Under the pieces are notes generated by a model, which made no database searches, was not told where the DNA came from, and was given only the letters and a program-made list of their open reading frames with translations. Shown here piece by piece: positions 61,614 through 64,000 of a stretch of 64,000 nucleotides of DNA. The position numbers and the translations under genes were made by a program. Position 1 is the stretch's first letter. Every line of letters starts with the position of its first letter. Where the stretch lies: NCBI GenBank assembly GCA_003222975.1, contig QHXN01000009.1:1-64000 (forward strand). The letters run 5' to 3'. Origin of the DNA: Acidobacteriota bacterium. Its GTDB lineage: Bacteria > Acidobacteriota > Blastocatellia > Pyrinomonadales > Pyrinomonadaceae.

Positions 61614-62158
61614 CAAATCTCCTCGATGATGATGTTCTGGTTCGTGTAGACGCATATGTCGCCGGCGATGCGCAGGGCCTGCTCGGCGATTTCGCGCGCG
61701 GGCATCTCCGTGTGCTCGAGGAGCGCGCGGGCGGCGGCGAGCGCGTAGGGGCCGCCCGATCCGATGGCGAGGACGCCGCCGTCGGGCGCGATCACGTCTC
61801 CGTTACCGGAGAGGAGGAAGGAGCTGCGCTCGTCGGCGACGATGAGCAGGGCTTCGAGGTGGCGCAGGATTTTGTCTGTGCGCCACTCCTTGCTCAGCTC
61901 TATGGCGGCGCGCTCGAGGTTGCCGTGGTACTGTTCGAGCTTGCCCTCGAAGCGCGCGAGGAGCGAGAAGGCGTCGGCGCTCGCCCCGGCGAAGCCGGCG
62001 AGGATTTTGTCGTTGTAGAGTCGGCGGACTTTCCGCGCGCCGCTCTTCATGACGGTGTCGCCCATGGTGACCTGCCCGTCGCCGGCGAGGGCGACGTTCG
62101 GGCCGCGGCGCACGAGCAGGATGGTCGTGCTTCGGAACTCCCAACGGGTTCGACTCAT
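61613..62158 (-). CDS. hslV: ATP-dependent protease proteolytic subunit HslV
   Basis: A threonine protease of 181 residues that pairs with HslU. The catalytic N-terminal threonine is expected at residue 11 of [19 protein letters not shown], so about ten residues must be removed. Other hallmarks are [20 protein letters not shown] (with the lysine), [19 protein letters not shown] and [15 protein letters not shown]. The usual HslV has only a single Met before the Thr, so this is a short propeptide form. ATG 62158 is the only start that keeps the threonine near the terminus. Confidence 0.95.
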   Translation of the reverse strand: MSRTRWEFRSTTILLVRRGPNVALAGDGQVTMGDTVMKSGARKVRRLYNDKILAGFAGASADAFSLLARFEGKLEQYHGNLERAAIELSKEWRTDKILRHLEALLIVADERSSFLLSGNGDVIAPDGGVLAIGSGGPYALAAARALLEHTEMPAREIAEQALRIAGDICVYTNQNIIIEEI

Positions 62159-62318
62159 CGTAAGCGAAGCACTATAGGAATTGGCGGGAAGGGAAGTCAA
62201 GCGCTTGCGCCCGCGTGGGGAACGTTCGCGGCGTCGGGGCTGTAAGAGGGCTTGGGCGTTGCGGACAGGCGCGCGGTTTTGAGTTATGATGAGTCGAAAG
62301 GGAAGGTTTCCGAAAGTC

Positions 62319-63062
62319 ATGCCTGAGAGAAGACCCCTCATAGGGATCACGCTGCGCCAGGAGCTTGAGACGGAGAGGTTCTACCTCGCGCGCTTCTACA
62401 GCGAGGCGGTCGAGGCAGCGGGCGGCGCGCCCCTGCACGTGCCGCTCATCCCCAGGCGCGAGTTTATAGAGGCGCTCGTCGGGCGTCTCGGAGGCGTCTT
62501 ATTGCCGGGGAGCGATTCGGACGTAGACCCACAGCTTTACGGGCGCGAGCCTCAACGCAGACTTGGGAGCGTACACCCCTTGCGCGACGCGACCGACCTG
62601 CTGCTGCTGGAGGCGTGCGAGGAGAGGCGCATGCCTCTGCTGGCGATCTGCTACGGCATGCAGATTTTGAACGTCTCGCGCGGGGGCACGCTGATACAGG
62701 ACATCGCCTCGGAAGTTCCGAAGGCGCTCAAGCACGAGCAGGGCGCGCCGCGCGCGCGCCCCTCGCACCGCGTCAAGCTCCGCGCAGGGAGTCTCCCGGC
62801 GCGACTTTCCGGTGTCGAGAGCGTCCTCGTCAACAGCCACCACCATCAGGCGCTCGAAGTGACGGGGCGGGACTTGCAGGCGACCGCCTGGAGCGCGGAC
62901 GGCCTCGTCGAGGCGGTCGAGGACACGCGTCAGGGACGCTTTGCGGTCGGGGTCCAATGGCACCCGGAACTCGGCTGGGAGGGGGACGAGTTTTCGCGGG
63001 CGCTCTTCGACTCGTTCGTGCGCGCGTCCGGCGAATTCGCGTCCGATAAGGCCCGCGACTGA
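62319..63062 (+). CDS. Class I glutamine amidotransferase-like hydrolase (PuuD type)
   Basis: A 247-residue gamma-glutamyl-GABA hydrolase-like protein. Features: [20 protein letters not shown], the oxyanion region [18 protein letters not shown], the nucleophile elbow [17 protein letters not shown] with Cys, and the His/Glu pair in [11 protein letters not shown]. It would hydrolyse a gamma-glutamyl amide, but no puu genes are nearby. The next gene acts on cell-wall muropeptides, so a gamma-D-glutamyl substrate is an alternative. ATG 62319 has GGAAGG 12 bases upstream; ATG 62286 is also possible. Confidence 0.9.
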   Translation: MPERRPLIGITLRQELETERFYLARFYSEAVEAAGGAPLHVPLIPRREFIEALVGRLGGVLLPGSDSDVDPQLYGREPQRRLGSVHPLRDATDLLLLEACEERRMPLLAICYGMQILNVSRGGTLIQDIASEVPKALKHEQGAPRARPSHRVKLRAGSLPARLSGVESVLVNSHHHQALEVTGRDLQATAWSADGLVEAVEDTRQGRFAVGVQWHPELGWEGDEFSRALFDSFVRASGEFASDKARD

Positions 63063-63105
63063 ATGAAGTCCGACGCTATTTTTATCCTTAGTTGAGGAGA
63101 GGGGT

Positions 63106-64000
63106 TTGAAAGTGGGTCGAAGGACGATCTTGGGCATCGAGAAACTCTGCGAGTCGCGCTTTGAATTGATCAGGGGGGCGCGCGTGGGTCTGTTGTGTAA
63201 CCAGGCGTCCGTGGATCACGAGTTGAGACACTCAGCCGACCTGCTCAAATCTTCGGGGGGCGTGAAGCTCACGGCTCTGTTCGGGCCGCAGCACGGCATA
63301 CGCGGCGACGTGCAGGACAACATGGTCGAGACCGCGCACGCGATAGACTCGGAGACGGGCCTCCCAGTCTATTCACTCTACAGCGAGACGCGCGAGCCGA
63401 CCGAGCGCATGCTCGAAAGTGTTGACGTGCTCGTCTGTGACCTGCAGGACGTGGGCTGCCGCATATACACTTTCGCATACACGATAGCCAACTGCATGCG
63501 CGCGGCGCGGCGGCTGGGGAAGCGTGTGATAGTCTGCGACAGGCCGAACCCTTTGGGCGGCGTGGCCTTCGAGGGCAACGTCCTGGAGCGTGGGTTCGAG
63601 TCTTTCGTCGGCCAGTTCCCCTTACCGACGAGGCACGGGATGACGATGGGGGAGCTTTGCAGGATGTTCAACGAGCACTGGGGAATCGGTTGCGAGCTGG
63701 AGGTGGTCACTCTGGACGGCTGGTCGCGGGAGCTTTGGTTCGAAGAGACGGACGCGCATTGGGTCTTGCCTTCGCCTAACATTCCGACGCCGGAGTCGGC
63801 GACGGTCTTTCCAGGCTCCGTGCACCTGGAAGGCACGCAGGTGTCGGAAGGGCGCGGGACGACGCGGCCCTTCGAGATCTTGGGCGCGCCGTATGTTGAT
63901 TCGTTCGAGCTGGCGCGACGCCTCGAAGGCTTCGGACTGCCGGGCGTCAAGTTCCGCCCGACGGGCTTCATGCCGACGTTTCAAAAACACGCGGGCGAGG
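63106..64000 (+). CDS. DUF1343 protein, NamZ-type exo-beta-N-acetylmuramidase (5' part)
   Basis: About 298 codons reach the window edge. Signatures are [97 protein letters not shown] and [16 protein letters not shown]. These match the family whose characterised member NamZ releases MurNAc from the non-reducing end of peptidoglycan fragments. GGAG at 63096-63099 is well placed for a TTG start at 63106; GTG 63112 is an alternative. Freed MurNAc would feed the AmgK/MurU pair at 43-45 kb. No signal peptide is evident in the first residues. Confidence 0.85.
   Translation, partial: MKVGRRTILGIEKLCESRFELIRGARVGLLCNQASVDHELRHSADLLKSSGGVKLTALFGPQHGIRGDVQDNMVETAHAIDSETGLPVYSLYSETREPTERMLESVDVLVCDLQDVGCRIYTFAYTIANCMRAARRLGKRVIVCDRPNPLGGVAFEGNVLERGFESFVGQFPLPTRHGMTMGELCRMFNEHWGIGCELEVVTLDGWSRELWFEETDAHWVLPSPNIPTPESATVFPGSVHLEGTQVSEGRGTTRPFEILGAPYVDSFELARRLEGFGLPGVKFRPTGFMPTFQKHAGE

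Overview
The window is about 64 kb of GC-rich, densely coding bacterial chromosome. The best lineage guess is Acidobacteriota, probably the Blastocatellia/Pyrinomonas side. This rests on a VWA protein of the type described as an acidobacterial domain family, on the gene content, and on the very uniform high-GC codon use; there is no rRNA to confirm it. I see no prophage, no insertion sequence with a transposase, no CRISPR array and no tRNA or rRNA gene.

Layout. 1-2 kb: start of a copper-type lipoprotein (minus), folD, coaE. 2-11 kb: an Opp/Dpp peptide ABC transporter operon with two consecutive substrate-binding lipoproteins, two permeases, two ATPases and a small frameshifted gene between the permease and ATPase genes. 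11.4-17.6 kb: a signalling cluster in which a PocR-GAF-GAF-GGDEF diguanylate cyclase and a GAF-HD-GYP phosphodiesterase bracket a broken ATPase/anti-sigma kinase and a STAS antagonist. 17.7-20.3 kb: the only accessory-looking stretch (Uma2 nuclease, a duplicated scrap of the HD-GYP gene, a 21-bp minisatellite, a hypothetical gene, an antitoxin/PIN toxin pair). 20.3-28.9 kb (minus): FHA - PBP2 transpeptidase - SEDS (FtsW/RodA) - PP2C - Ser/Thr kinase - FHA, a cell-wall signalling operon with the gene content of the actinobacterial pknB/pstP/rodA/pbpA/fhaA locus. 29-36.6 kb: SpoU methyltransferase, EEP nuclease, short receiver protein, aroF, argS, larC, folE. 36.7-49.8 kb (plus): metG, tatD, yajQ, polyprenyl synthase, HARE-domain protein, a murU-amgK MurNAc salvage pair, asnS, LOG protein, arginase, ddl. 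49.9-54.7 kb (minus): VWA protein and three exported proteins, mltG, ruvX. 54.9-64 kb: S41 pseudoprotease, acyl-CoA carboxyltransferase, DUF402 protein, fibronectin lipoprotein, hslU, hslV, a class I glutamine amidotransferase, and the start of a namZ-type muramidase.

Common themes are peptidoglycan synthesis, turnover and its phospho-control (PBP2, SEDS, kinase, phosphatase, MltG, Ddl, MurU/AmgK, NamZ, peptide uptake) and c-di-GMP signalling (GGDEF, HD-GYP, YajQ).

The most unusual signal is not a gene. At least a dozen spacers hold inverted repeats whose arms are tandem 7-nt words (8-nt in one copy). Several unrelated word families occur, arms of one hairpin differ by whole heptamers, and the repeats abut start codons, supply stop codons or contribute to coding. 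In one lipoprotein the two arms encode the basic and hydrophobic halves of the signal peptide. The nearest known parallel is the cyanobacterial STRR heptanucleotide repeats, which are described as simple tandem runs, not paired hairpins.
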